Positions 1-4,690 of a DNA stretch of 7,953 nucleotides are shown here, one piece after another. Source of the DNA: an uncultured Candidatus Saccharibacteria bacterium. Lineage in GTDB: Bacteria; Patescibacteria; Saccharimonadia; Saccharimonadales; 2-12-FULL-41-12. The notes beneath the pieces are model-generated. The model saw only the letters and a list, made by a program, of their open reading frames with translations. It searched no databases and was not told where the DNA came from. The stretch spans positions 1 through 7,953 of the forward strand of contig CAMLDK010000041.1 of NCBI GenBank assembly GCA_946478995.1, read 5' to 3'. How positions within the stretch are numbered: position 1 is the stretch's first letter; each line of letters begins with the position of its first letter. A program made the translations under genes and the position numbers.

Positions 1-90
1 AGGAAAAATTCAGGAACCGCCGGCCACATTTATAACAAGATTTATTCGACGCTTCTTGAACACTTAGCGGAAAACTCTGTGAAGCTATAG
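1..90 (+). CDS. 3' end of an unidentified protein-coding gene
   Basis: An open frame runs from the first base to a TAG at 88-90 and encodes the last 29 residues of a protein that starts outside the window. The visible tail contains GTAGHIYNKIYSTLLEHLAE and ends in SVKL. It looks like an amphipathic helix rich in Leu, Ile and Tyr, as expected of a folded protein's C-terminus. I do not recognise a family from so short a piece. The other two frames on this strand carry no comparably good continuation into the next gene. The following gene has its own Shine-Dalgarno 64 bases downstream, and no clear intrinsic terminator separates them, so the two could be cotranscribed. Confidence 0.5.
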   Translation, partial: RKNSGTAGHIYNKIYSTLLEHLAENSVKL

Positions 91-153
91 CCGGCCTGTA
101 AAGAATCTAACTGAAAAGCCCGCTTTCAAAGAGTTACGCTAAAAACGTGAATA

Positions 154-160
154 AAAGGAG
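154..160 (+). promoter_or_regulatory. Shine-Dalgarno deciding the YggT start
   Basis: AAAGGAG, complementary to the usual 16S rRNA 3' tail, lies 6 bases before ATG 167 and touches TTG 161. It settles the start at 167. It is the clearest Shine-Dalgarno in the window; most other genes here lack one. Confidence 0.75.
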
Positions 161-166
161 TTGTTT

Positions 167-478
167 ATGAAAAGAAGCTACATAATAACCAGGATGGTCG
201 ATATATTTGTCGGCCTGGTACTAGTAATACTTGGTTTTAGAGTATTATTCCGCCTGTTTGACGCTAATTCGAGCGCCGGTTTTGTGCAATGGATTTATGA
301 TACGAGTGATGTCATAATGGCGCCGTTCCGCGGGATCTTCCCGCCGGCGGTCATAGAACCCGGAAATGTTCTGGATGTCTCAGCGCTTTTTGCAATAATA
401 ATATACGCGATTTTAGGCTATCTTCTAGCTTCATTCCTAGGTTCTTTTGCCGCGTCTCCCCGCAAAAACGGCAAATAA
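167..478 (+). CDS. YggT family integral membrane protein
   Basis: This 103-residue protein has two predicted membrane spans, roughly residues 8-30 and 68-92. Between them is the block typical of the YggT family: a Tyr-Asp-x-Ser segment, then APFRGIFPP at about 52-60, and Asp70 opening a segment of the form DVSALFAIIIYA. Many bacterial members are about 90-100 residues with one such unit, as here, while E. coli YggT has two. The family sits in the cytoplasmic membrane and has been linked to cell division and to osmotic or ion balance; its biochemical role is not settled. I chose ATG 167 because AAAGGAG at 154-160 lies 6 bases before it. The in-frame TTG at 161 directly abuts that Shine-Dalgarno and cannot be the main start. 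The gene converges on the UbiA gene with an 8-base gap and no obvious terminator. Confidence 0.85.
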   Translation: MKRSYIITRMVDIFVGLVLVILGFRVLFRLFDANSSAGFVQWIYDTSDVIMAPFRGIFPPAVIEPGNVLDVSALFAIIIYAILGYLLASFLGSFAASPRKNGK

Positions 479-486
479 GCCTTAGA

Positions 487-1479
487 TCAGTAAGATATTT
501 TTACACTGACGGGGTGCTTAATCGTATATAGGCCGTAAATTACGGCATATACTCCAAGAGCTATCATAATAAACGTATAAAAAAACTTGTTTTCAACTTC
601 ATAAAGCTCATTGTTATAGACCAGCCAAACGGCCATACAGAGCATAGAGGTGTTTGCTATCTGTCCGATCGAGCCTAAGATTACCTGCTGGACATTCCGG
701 TCGCTGGTTTTGTTCATCTGAGCAAGCGCATAAATGACGGTTAGCAGATGTACGGCAATGATCAAAGCCAAGGCCGGGGACCGACCGGCAAATAGCGCTA
801 TAACCACCGCGCTGCCTGCTGTCCAGAATATGCCGCTGAAATATAAGGTTTTGGCTTTGCCGTGGCGTACCATGAATGTTCTTTTGCCATATTTTCTGTC
901 GCCTTTTTCATCGCGCAGGTCCTTAAGCACTATACGGCCGATAAAAGTTATGTAGGCTCCCGCTAAAAGCGTTGTGCTGAAACCGTCTAATTTGCCGGAA
1001 GCGCTGAGCAGGCCGAGTAAAAACGGGAGTGCTACATAACCTGTCGGCAACAGCAGCGGGGCGATAACCCCTCTATGCGATACCTGAAAAGGAGGCATGG
1101 AATATATCCAGTTCAGCACCAGGGCGGCGCAGATCAGCAGGAAAGCAGGCCGGGAAATAACCGCGGCACCGGCTAGGCTTACCAGCCCTCCCGCCAGAGC
1201 CATCAGCCATAAAGTTCTCCGGCTGGTTTTCTTGCTGATGAGCGGGCGGCTAGGGGCGTTCTCCAGATTGATTTTGTCTATCTTTTCATCCGCCAGGTCG
1301 TTTATGCAGGTGCCGTTTAAATACCAAGAAGCCAGCGATAGAACGGCCAGGATTAATTCTAATACATGGTCCTGCGGCAGATTCCCGCTACATAGCACGC
1401 CTAGATAGCCGATAATCAGTATGGTTAGAAGCACACGCAGCCTGAGCATTCTGTAGGCAGTCTGTAGGAACGGGCTCAT
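487..1479 (-). CDS. UbiA-family membrane prenyltransferase
   Basis: The 330-residue product is very hydrophobic, with about eight or nine predicted spans, matching the usual 290-330 residues of UbiA enzymes. These transfer a prenyl group from an isoprenyl diphosphate to an aromatic or other polar acceptor within the membrane. The first Mg-diphosphate motif is NDLADEKID (N60, D61, D64, D68). The second is KDLRDEKGD (D187, D190, D194). YSMPP at 126-130 matches the family's YSxPP segment. The acceptor cannot be read from sequence: quinone, heme O, chlorophyll-like and archaeal-type lipid enzymes share these motifs. No quinone, heme or lipid gene is visible nearby. The gene follows the PLDc_N-like gene after 12 bases with no Shine-Dalgarno before ATG 1479, suggesting one transcript and coupled translation. 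ATG at residue 11 is a possible later start. Confidence 0.85.
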   Translation of the reverse strand: MSPFLQTAYRMLRLRVLLTILIIGYLGVLCSGNLPQDHVLELILAVLSLASWYLNGTCINDLADEKIDKINLENAPSRPLISKKTSRRTLWLMALAGGLVSLAGAAVISRPAFLLICAALVLNWIYSMPPFQVSHRGVIAPLLLPTGYVALPFLLGLLSASGKLDGFSTTLLAGAYITFIGRIVLKDLRDEKGDRKYGKRTFMVRHGKAKTLYFSGIFWTAGSAVVIALFAGRSPALALIIAVHLLTVIYALAQMNKTSDRNVQQVILGSIGQIANTSMLCMAVWLVYNNELYEVENKFFYTFIMIALGVYAVIYGLYTIKHPVSVKISY

Positions 1480-1491
1480 CGGAGTTATGGC

Positions 1492-1947
1492 TTACTTATT
1501 ACTTCCGTAGGATGAAATCGCCAGCATCAATAGTATGAAAAGGCCTACGATAATAACACCGCTGACAAGAGCAATGATGCCTAAAACCATCCCTACGGTC
1601 TTTATGGCGCCGCCCGTTCTGGATCGCTGGGCGGCGGGAGCCGCGGCAGCATTGGCGCTTGCGGTGCCAATCGGATTTTGTTCTTCTTGGACTGGTCCCT
1701 GGTCCGCTGATTCAGGAAAAACAGTAGGAGTAGAAGACTGAGTATGCGCAAACTGATCCGTCGTTTTGGGTATGTTGCGCGCCATGAATAAAAAGATAAC
1801 CCAGGCAAAAGGGAAAAATAGTATGGCTATGATCCACCATACCTTAGCCCCTATATCCCTTTGAGCCAAGTCGATAAGAGCAAAAACCGTACCGGCCAGA
1901 TAGCCCAACTGAATCAGACCCGGAGAAATAAATAAGAAAGGTTCCAT
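1492..1947 (-). CDS. PLDc_N-like membrane protein with added C-terminal span
   Basis: This is a 151-residue membrane protein. Residues 1-60 hold two spans (about 8-26 and 35-56) around an Asp-Leu-Ala-x-Arg-Asp turn, followed by a WWIIAILFFPFAWVIF segment and MARN. This resembles the phospholipase D-nuclease N-terminal module (PLDc_N), which is a membrane anchor and carries no catalytic HKD motif. Residues 60-112 are a flexible linker rich in Pro, Ala, Gln and Thr. Residues 115-144 form a long hydrophobic segment, probably one or two further spans. No catalytic motif is present, so I do not assign an enzyme function. It is the first gene of a minus-strand pair with the UbiA-like gene and is divergent from the hydrolase gene, 37 bases away. 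I found no good Shine-Dalgarno or clear promoter for it. Confidence 0.65.
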   Translation of the reverse strand: MEPFLFISPGLIQLGYLAGTVFALIDLAQRDIGAKVWWIIAILFFPFAWVIFLFMARNIPKTTDQFAHTQSSTPTVFPESADQGPVQEEQNPIGTASANAAAAPAAQRSRTGGAIKTVGMVLGIIALVSGVIIVGLFILLMLAISSYGSNK

Positions 1948-1978
1948 TTATATTTAGCTTTACTACCTTATAGTGGCT

Positions 1979-1984
1979 TAAAAT
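1979..1984 (+). promoter_or_regulatory. -10 box abutting the hydrolase start (possible leaderless start)
   Basis: TAAAAT immediately precedes ATG-ACT-ATG. If transcription starts 7 bases after the -10 box, the first base is the A of the second ATG (1991). No convincing -35 is seen at 17 bases, and there is no Shine-Dalgarno, so the call is moderate. The arrangement matches that at 5378-5383. Confidence 0.4.
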
Positions 1985-2638
1985 ATGACTATGCGCAAGT
2001 TCTTACCGGCAATTTTGGCGGTCTTCGCCGCTTTGGCAGGTTTTGTTTTTCTTGTAGGTATGGGCATTTTTTTGGCTTACGGCCCGCCTGGGAATCCGCA
2101 GCTACCGGGCGTAAAAATTGAAGAAAAAAATAGAATAATTTCTTTCAATTCTGAAACTTCCGCCGCCCGGCAGGGAGTCATCATATACCCGGCGAACCTG
2201 GTAAGTCCGTGGCAGTACCAGGATATTGCGGCTGAGCTGGCACACATGGGCCAGCGAGTTTTTATATTGGATCCTAGCTGGCGCTTTACATCTTTCGGAC
2301 CGCAAATACTGGGTCAGCTTCAGGAACTCAACCCTGATATTAAGCAGTGGATTTTGATCGGCAATTCAGCCGGGGCTTCTTTAGCCTGCAAAGACAAAGC
2401 TGCCAACCCGCACATATATTCCGAAGTCATAGTGGTAAACGGCTACTGTAAAAATTTAGAATTCAAGCCTAAACTAGCTATTTTCGGCTCGGACGACCGG
2501 TTTATCAGAGCGGCTTCACATGCCAGCCAGGCTCAACGCAGCGAAACTGTAGAGGGCGGACATTTCATTCTTACGGATAGAAACAAATCCCGCCAAGGCC
2601 ACGCCCAGGCTATTTATATGATTTTGCAACTCATTTAA
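1985..2638 (+). CDS. Membrane-anchored alpha/beta hydrolase
   Basis: The 217-residue protein starts with a signal-anchor (about residues 5-32) and continues as a compact alpha/beta hydrolase domain. The nucleophile elbow is GNSAG, with Ser128 after the hydrophobic strand WILIGNSAG. The acid is Asp170 or Asp171 in FGSDDRF, and the base is His193 in EGGHF. Spacing and order fit the Ser-Asp-His triad of the small alpha/beta hydrolases (Abhydrolase_5-like). The substrate cannot be predicted; ester or lipid hydrolysis outside the membrane is a reasonable inference. The second ATG (1991) gives a 215-residue protein and is favoured if the mRNA is leaderless. The four-cysteine gene follows after 30 bases on the same strand, and the PLDc_N-like gene is divergent. 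Confidence 0.75.
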   Translation: MTMRKFLPAILAVFAALAGFVFLVGMGIFLAYGPPGNPQLPGVKIEEKNRIISFNSETSAARQGVIIYPANLVSPWQYQDIAAELAHMGQRVFILDPSWRFTSFGPQILGQLQELNPDIKQWILIGNSAGASLACKDKAANPHIYSEVIVVNGYCKNLEFKPKLAIFGSDDRFIRAASHASQAQRSETVEGGHFILTDRNKSRQGHAQAIYMILQLI

Positions 2639-2653
2639 GCCAATAAACTTTCA

Positions 2654-2662
2654 TGGTAATAT
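2654..2662 (+). promoter_or_regulatory. Extended -10 promoter element for the four-cysteine gene
   Basis: TGGTAATAT carries the extended -10 TGn followed by TAATAT, and ATG 2669 begins exactly 7 bases after the -10 box ends. The -35 region (TTTAAG at 2634-2639) is poor, as tolerated with an extended -10. Transcription would begin at or next to the start codon, giving a leaderless mRNA. No Shine-Dalgarno is present. Confidence 0.5.
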
Positions 2663-2668
2663 TCAGCC

Positions 2669-2908
2669 ATGAGAAAAATATTTGTCCTGGGAGTGATTTT
2701 ATTGATAGCCCTGTCCGCCGGGATGTTCGTGAAAAGCTATACTTCCGAAAGTACGAAAAATATTGGCGGGGAAGCCCTGCACCAGATAAAAGATTTTCGT
2801 TATATAGCACCCGGTGAAGTAACCTGTGACGCGATAGTTCCGGAATGCGGCCACTGCCCGGGCAAAATCATTGACAGAAACTGTTATGAGGAAAAATCCA
2901 AACCTTAG
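2669..2908 (+). CDS. Small exported four-cysteine protein of unknown function
   Basis: This 79-residue protein opens with MRK and a hydrophobic stretch (about residues 4-20), either a signal peptide or an N-terminal anchor. No Cys sits near the cleavage region, so it is not a lipoprotein. The remaining 55 or so residues are polar and would lie outside the membrane. Four cysteines form the pattern C-x6-C-x2-C-x7-C (C53, C60, C63, C72), in a segment reading CGHCPGKIIDRNC. They could form two disulfides or bind a metal; thioredoxin's CxxC setting and fold are absent. I do not recognise a named family. The gene has its own -10 element, follows the hydrolase by 30 bases, and its stop lies one base from the stop of the converging gene at 2910. 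Confidence 0.6.
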   Translation: MRKIFVLGVILLIALSAGMFVKSYTSESTKNIGGEALHQIKDFRYIAPGEVTCDAIVPECGHCPGKIIDRNCYEEKSKP

Positions 2909-2909
2909 A

Positions 2910-3344
2910 CTAAGCTGCGGCTGTCTCTCCAATCTTATCGATATGCACCTGCGCTATTTGTAAAATTTTAGGGCCGATGGCATCCAGCGGGCTTTGACGT
3001 TCCAAGTCCGCAATTCCTTTCCCGAAATAATATTCAGTCACTTTAGAATGGTCCCCTTCGTCGAAAGCAATGCCTTTGGCTTCCATTTCTTCTTTTGCAA
3101 GCTCGTATAGCTCCGCATGATTTTCTTTATAAAAGCGTCTGGCGGCAGTGTTGCCGCGGCTAATCATGGAGCTACGGTGTTTTATTTCTCTATCACGCCT
3201 ATTTTCAAATGCTATTTTTTCCAAAGACGACTTATAAATACCGGGCGGGGACACACTTGTTTGCCAAAAATTAAGTATTATAGAATTCTGGCGGATTTCT
3301 GAATATTGGTATCTGGCTTTCTCAGCTAATTGTTCTTTGTTCAT
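2910..3344 (-). CDS. Hypothetical soluble protein, unrecognised
   Basis: A 144-residue, highly charged protein without membrane spans or signal peptide, and no cysteine. The first two thirds are predicted mostly helical, with a basic segment around residues 47-70 (ENRRDREIKHRSSMISRGN, RRFYKEN), then an acidic helix ELYELAKEEMEAKG. The tail is Ala-rich. The basic helices could contact nucleic acid, but no helix-turn-helix or other motif is clear, so I assign no function. A consensus-like promoter lies upstream (3374-3402), leaving a short 5' UTR of about 23 bases with no Shine-Dalgarno before ATG 3344. It converges with the four-cysteine gene, stop to stop with a single base between. I see no terminator there. 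Confidence 0.55.
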   Translation of the reverse strand: MNKEQLAEKARYQYSEIRQNSIILNFWQTSVSPPGIYKSSLEKIAFENRRDREIKHRSSMISRGNTAARRFYKENHAELYELAKEEMEAKGIAFDEGDHSKVTEYYFGKGIADLERQSPLDAIGPKILQIAQVHIDKIGETAAA

Positions 3345-3373
3345 TTAATATATCTAGTGATTTTAAGTTTGTT

Positions 3374-3402
3374 ATAATACACTGTTTATGTTAAAAAATC
3401 AA
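3374..3402 (-). promoter_or_regulatory. Sigma70-type promoter for the gene at 2910-3344
   Basis: Read on the minus strand, TTGATT (3402-3397) and TATTAT (3379-3374) are separated by 17 bases. The predicted start is near 3367, giving a leader of about 23 bases. The -10 region is nearly symmetric and also presents TATAAT on the plus strand (3373-3378), but no plus-strand -35 accompanies it. Confidence 0.6.
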
Positions 3403-3441
3403 ATCTATTGTTTGACCATATTATTTTTTAGAAGGTAAATT

Positions 3442-3567
3442 GTGTTGAATGCTTGTATATTTAATCAAAAAAGCACCAGCTTTGGTTGCTTAAATAGCTT
3501 CAAAGACTGCGGCGTGACCCCGATCTCTATTATTGTTAGTAGCAACAATATATATAGTCAGAATTAG
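3442..3567 (+). CDS. Possible 41-residue small protein (doubtful)
   Basis: An open frame starts at GTG 3442, 6 bases after the Shine-Dalgarno-like AGAAGG (3430-3435), and ends with TAG 3565-3567. TATAAT at 3373-3378 could serve as a -10 but has no -35 partner. The frame encodes a peptide with three cysteines (C5, C16, C23) and a Ser/Ile/Asn-rich tail. It crosses the minus-strand terminator at 3467-3490 and overlaps the last four bases of the gene at 3564. No similarity is recognised. It could well be chance; the Shine-Dalgarno and start spacing are the only positive signs. Confidence 0.15.
   Translation: MLNACIFNQKSTSFGCLNSFKDCGVTPISIIVSSNNIYSQN
3466..3490 (-). terminator. Rho-independent terminator for the gene at 3564-3920
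   Basis: On the minus strand a stem formed by AGCAACCA and TGGTGCT (one bulged A, 4-base loop AAGC) is followed by TTTTTTG. It lies about 75 bases past the stop codon of the minus-strand gene at 3564. The U-tract side and half of the stem are identical to the ssrA terminator. Confidence 0.65.
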
Positions 3568-3920
3568 CGCGTGGGTTTACCTTCAGGCGTATAGCTCCAG
3601 TTTTGCCAATGTTCTTCAGCATTCAATCCTTCAATAGTAACAACGCCGCTGTAAGCTACCCAGAAATGATTGCCGCTTTTGTAGTCTTCTTTTACGCCAA
3701 TGTCGTCAAAAACAGCTTCCACAAAAAAATTACACCCGCCCACTGTTAAATATCCACCTTCGGGGAACTCAAGAACGGTAAGGCCTTTTTCTTCTCCAAT
3801 TTCAAAATTTGTAAGATCTAAAGAAGCTTCGGCGCTTTCATGCGCCTGCTCATATCCTTCGCCGGTAAGCTTTGCTCTAAATCCTGGCCTCAAGCTCCAG
3901 GGAGTATTTTTTCTTCCCAT
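3564..3920 (-). CDS. Hypothetical soluble acidic protein, unrecognised
   Basis: A 118-residue protein with no signal peptide or membrane span. The N-terminus is basic (MGRKNTPWSLRPGFRAK), followed by an acidic, probably beta-rich middle (residues 33-75, with GLTVLEFPEGGYLTVGGCNF) and an aromatic-rich C-terminal part with HFWVAYSG and EEHWQNWSY. The pattern of alternating hydrophobic strands suggests a small beta-sheet domain. I do not recognise the family. The gene is monocistronic by context: a consensus promoter 8 bases before the ATG, and a terminator downstream. There is no Shine-Dalgarno. It lies immediately downstream of the ssrA terminator, in the same orientation. Confidence 0.55.
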   Translation of the reverse strand: MGRKNTPWSLRPGFRAKLTGEGYEQAHESAEASLDLTNFEIGEEKGLTVLEFPEGGYLTVGGCNFFVEAVFDDIGVKEDYKSGNHFWVAYSGVVTIEGLNAEEHWQNWSYTPEGKPTR

Positions 3921-3928
3921 TTACAAAA

Positions 3929-3957
3929 ATTATATTGCTTTTAATCAACGAACCCAA
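3929..3957 (-). promoter_or_regulatory. Sigma70-type promoter adjacent to ATG 3920
   Basis: On the minus strand TTGGGT (3957-3952) and a perfect TATAAT (3934-3929) are 17 bases apart. The ATG begins 9 bases after the -10 box, so transcription should start within 0-2 bases of the start codon. The result would be a leaderless or nearly leaderless mRNA. Confidence 0.65.
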
Positions 3958-3970
3958 GCATGAGCAAAAT

Positions 3971-3997
3971 CAAAAAAGCACCAGGATTCCCTGATGC
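3971..3997 (-). terminator. Rho-independent terminator of ssrA
   Basis: On the minus strand GCATCAGG and CCTGGTGC form an 8-pair stem (one G-U) with loop GAAT, followed directly by TTTTTTG. It starts 5 bases past the mature 3' CCA of the tmRNA, at the expected position. Confidence 0.85.
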
Positions 3998-4002
3998 GTT
4001 TT

Positions 4003-4394
4003 TGGTGGAGCTGGCGGTGATTGCAACCGCGTCCGATGGTTAACTGACTAACTGTCTACAAGCTTAGTCCATTTATATGTCTTAGAAACTGGCCGGTAAA
4101 CGGACAAAAAACCAATTTCGCATCCACCTAAATCTTAGTGAACTTTACGGCAGAGAATAAAGCTCAAGCAACCAGATAATATGACGCAGTCAGGTTCTAT
4201 CTGATGTCGAACCGTATGCGGCTAATTAAGAATAACTAGCTGTTGCGAAAGAAAACTTAGGAAGTGCAAAAGCACTGGCTACGTAGTTCTTTACGCGTGT
4301 AAAAGCGTTTGCAGTTACAAAAAATGCCTATAACGCTGACAAGCGGCTTGCAAGGTTAATCTGTTAAGGTCCAACGTCGAGCTAAATCAGCCCC
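4003..4394 (-). ncRNA. ssrA: Transfer-messenger RNA (tmRNA, SsrA), one-piece
   Basis: tmRNA rescues stalled ribosomes, acting as an alanine tRNA and then as a short mRNA for a tag peptide. The 392-base gene begins GGGGCTGA and ends CAGCTCCACCA with CCA encoded. GGGGCUG pairs with CAGCUCC, including the G3-U70 pair recognised by alanyl-tRNA synthetase. GGACGCGG and a 5-pair T-arm precede the 3' strand. The 5' segment GUUGGACCUUAACAG and the 3' segment CUGACUAACUG-type complement form the long P2 helix. GTAACT followed by GCA AAC marks the resume codon. The tag frame runs 4312-4226: it begins ANAFTRVKNY, is 28 residues long, and ends FATASYS before UAA. Both the length and the non-ALAA end are unusual. 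The T-loop reads UGCAAUC, with G where U55 is expected. The only clear promoter is far upstream (4657-4685), and a strong terminator follows. Confidence 0.95.
4226..4312 (-). other. tmRNA tag-peptide reading frame
   Basis: The resume codon GCA (4312-4310) follows GUAACU, and the frame stays open for 28 sense codons to UAA (4228-4226). It begins ANAFTRVKNYVASAFALP and ends FATASYS. A stable hairpin AGUGC-UUUU-GCACU lies inside the frame. The resume site is chosen from the conserved GCA-AAC context. Of the other two frames, one stops after seven codons and the other stops after a Cys/Arg-rich run, so neither looks like a better tag. Confidence 0.7.
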
Positions 4395-4650
4395 TCATGC
4401 AACTTCATCGCGACATGATTTGCGAAATGAATTCGCAATTCCTTGCCGCTTGCGGCACTCTGCTGTGTCAGAATTTGTGTTGCTCCCTCTACGTACTATT
4501 TGTACGGTTCGGTGCGCTACTCAATTCTTCCTTGCATAGTATCCGCATGAAATAGCCTGAGCGATTGATTTTAAGGTGCGTACTCAATTTTCCTTGTACT
4601 GCACTCCCATAAAGCAGTTAGAGCGAATGAGTTAGGTTGTTAAGGACGGA
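4395..4650 (-). ncRNA. Structured ssrA leader or separate small RNA
   Basis: No plausible protein gene fills this 256-base stretch, which lies between the promoter at 4657-4685 and the 5' end of tmRNA. It should be transcribed on the minus strand. It contains five local hairpins: 4576-4604, 4514-4546, 4492-4506, 4444-4457 and 4420-4438. The first two display nearly the same loop, AAGGAA(G)AATTGA, followed by GTA and CGCACC, but are closed by different stems. No second promoter is evident close to the tmRNA, so the region is either a long processed pre-tmRNA leader or an independent RNA cotranscribed with ssrA. I could not match it to RNase P RNA, 6S RNA, SRP RNA or a known riboswitch. Confidence 0.5.
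4511..4599 (-). repeat. Two imperfect direct repeats in the ssrA leader
   Basis: Copies at 4575-4599 and 4511-4536 share, on the minus strand, CAAGGAA-AATTGAGTA-CGCACC with single-base differences and insertions, offset by 63-64 bases. In each copy the repeat forms the apical part of a hairpin. In the first, GTGC-A-GTAC pairs with GTAC-GCAC; in the second, TACT pairs with AGTA and GCG with CGC. The loop is conserved while the stems differ, which suggests a structural RNA element. Confidence 0.55.
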
Positions 4651-4656
4651 TTGTTA

Positions 4657-4685
4657 ATTATACAGGGGTAGAGACGTTAAATCAA
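4657..4685 (-). promoter_or_regulatory. Sigma70-type promoter upstream of ssrA
   Basis: On the minus strand TTGATT (4685-4680) and a perfect TATAAT (4662-4657) are separated by 17 bases. Predicted transcription starts near 4650, about 255 bases before the tmRNA 5' end. It sits directly after the stop codon of the gene at 4691, so that gene can also read through, since no terminator separates them. Confidence 0.75.
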
Positions 4686-4690
4686 GGGGG

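Noticed and set aside
112..128. Inverted repeat TGAAA...TTTCA as a terminator of the first gene
   Set aside because: The loop would be only two bases if fully paired, and no T-tract follows.
479..520. Terminator between the converging YggT and UbiA genes
   Set aside because: Only a 4-pair stem (CTTA/TAAG) precedes the T-rich stretch, too weak to call.
734..1408. Plus-strand open frames opposite the UbiA gene
   Set aside because: They are antisense shadows of a gene with clear family motifs and show no start signals.
4003..4030. Attachment site of an integrated element at the tmRNA 3' end
   Set aside because: I found no second copy of the tmRNA 3' end in the window and no integrase gene.
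4397..4555. A 52-codon plus-strand frame opposite the ssrA leader
   Set aside because: It has no Shine-Dalgarno or promoter, is an odd Cys-rich composition, and lies wholly across the hairpins of the minus-strand leader; most likely a chance frame.
4483..4587. Short minus-strand TTG frame after AAGGAAAA in the leader
   Set aside because: The Shine-Dalgarno is too close to the TTG, and the sequence is better explained as the loop of a hairpin repeated nearby.
4395..4650. RNase P RNA, 6S RNA, SRP RNA or a tandem riboswitch
   Set aside because: None of the conserved signatures I know for these RNAs is present, and there is no downstream protein gene for a riboswitch to control.
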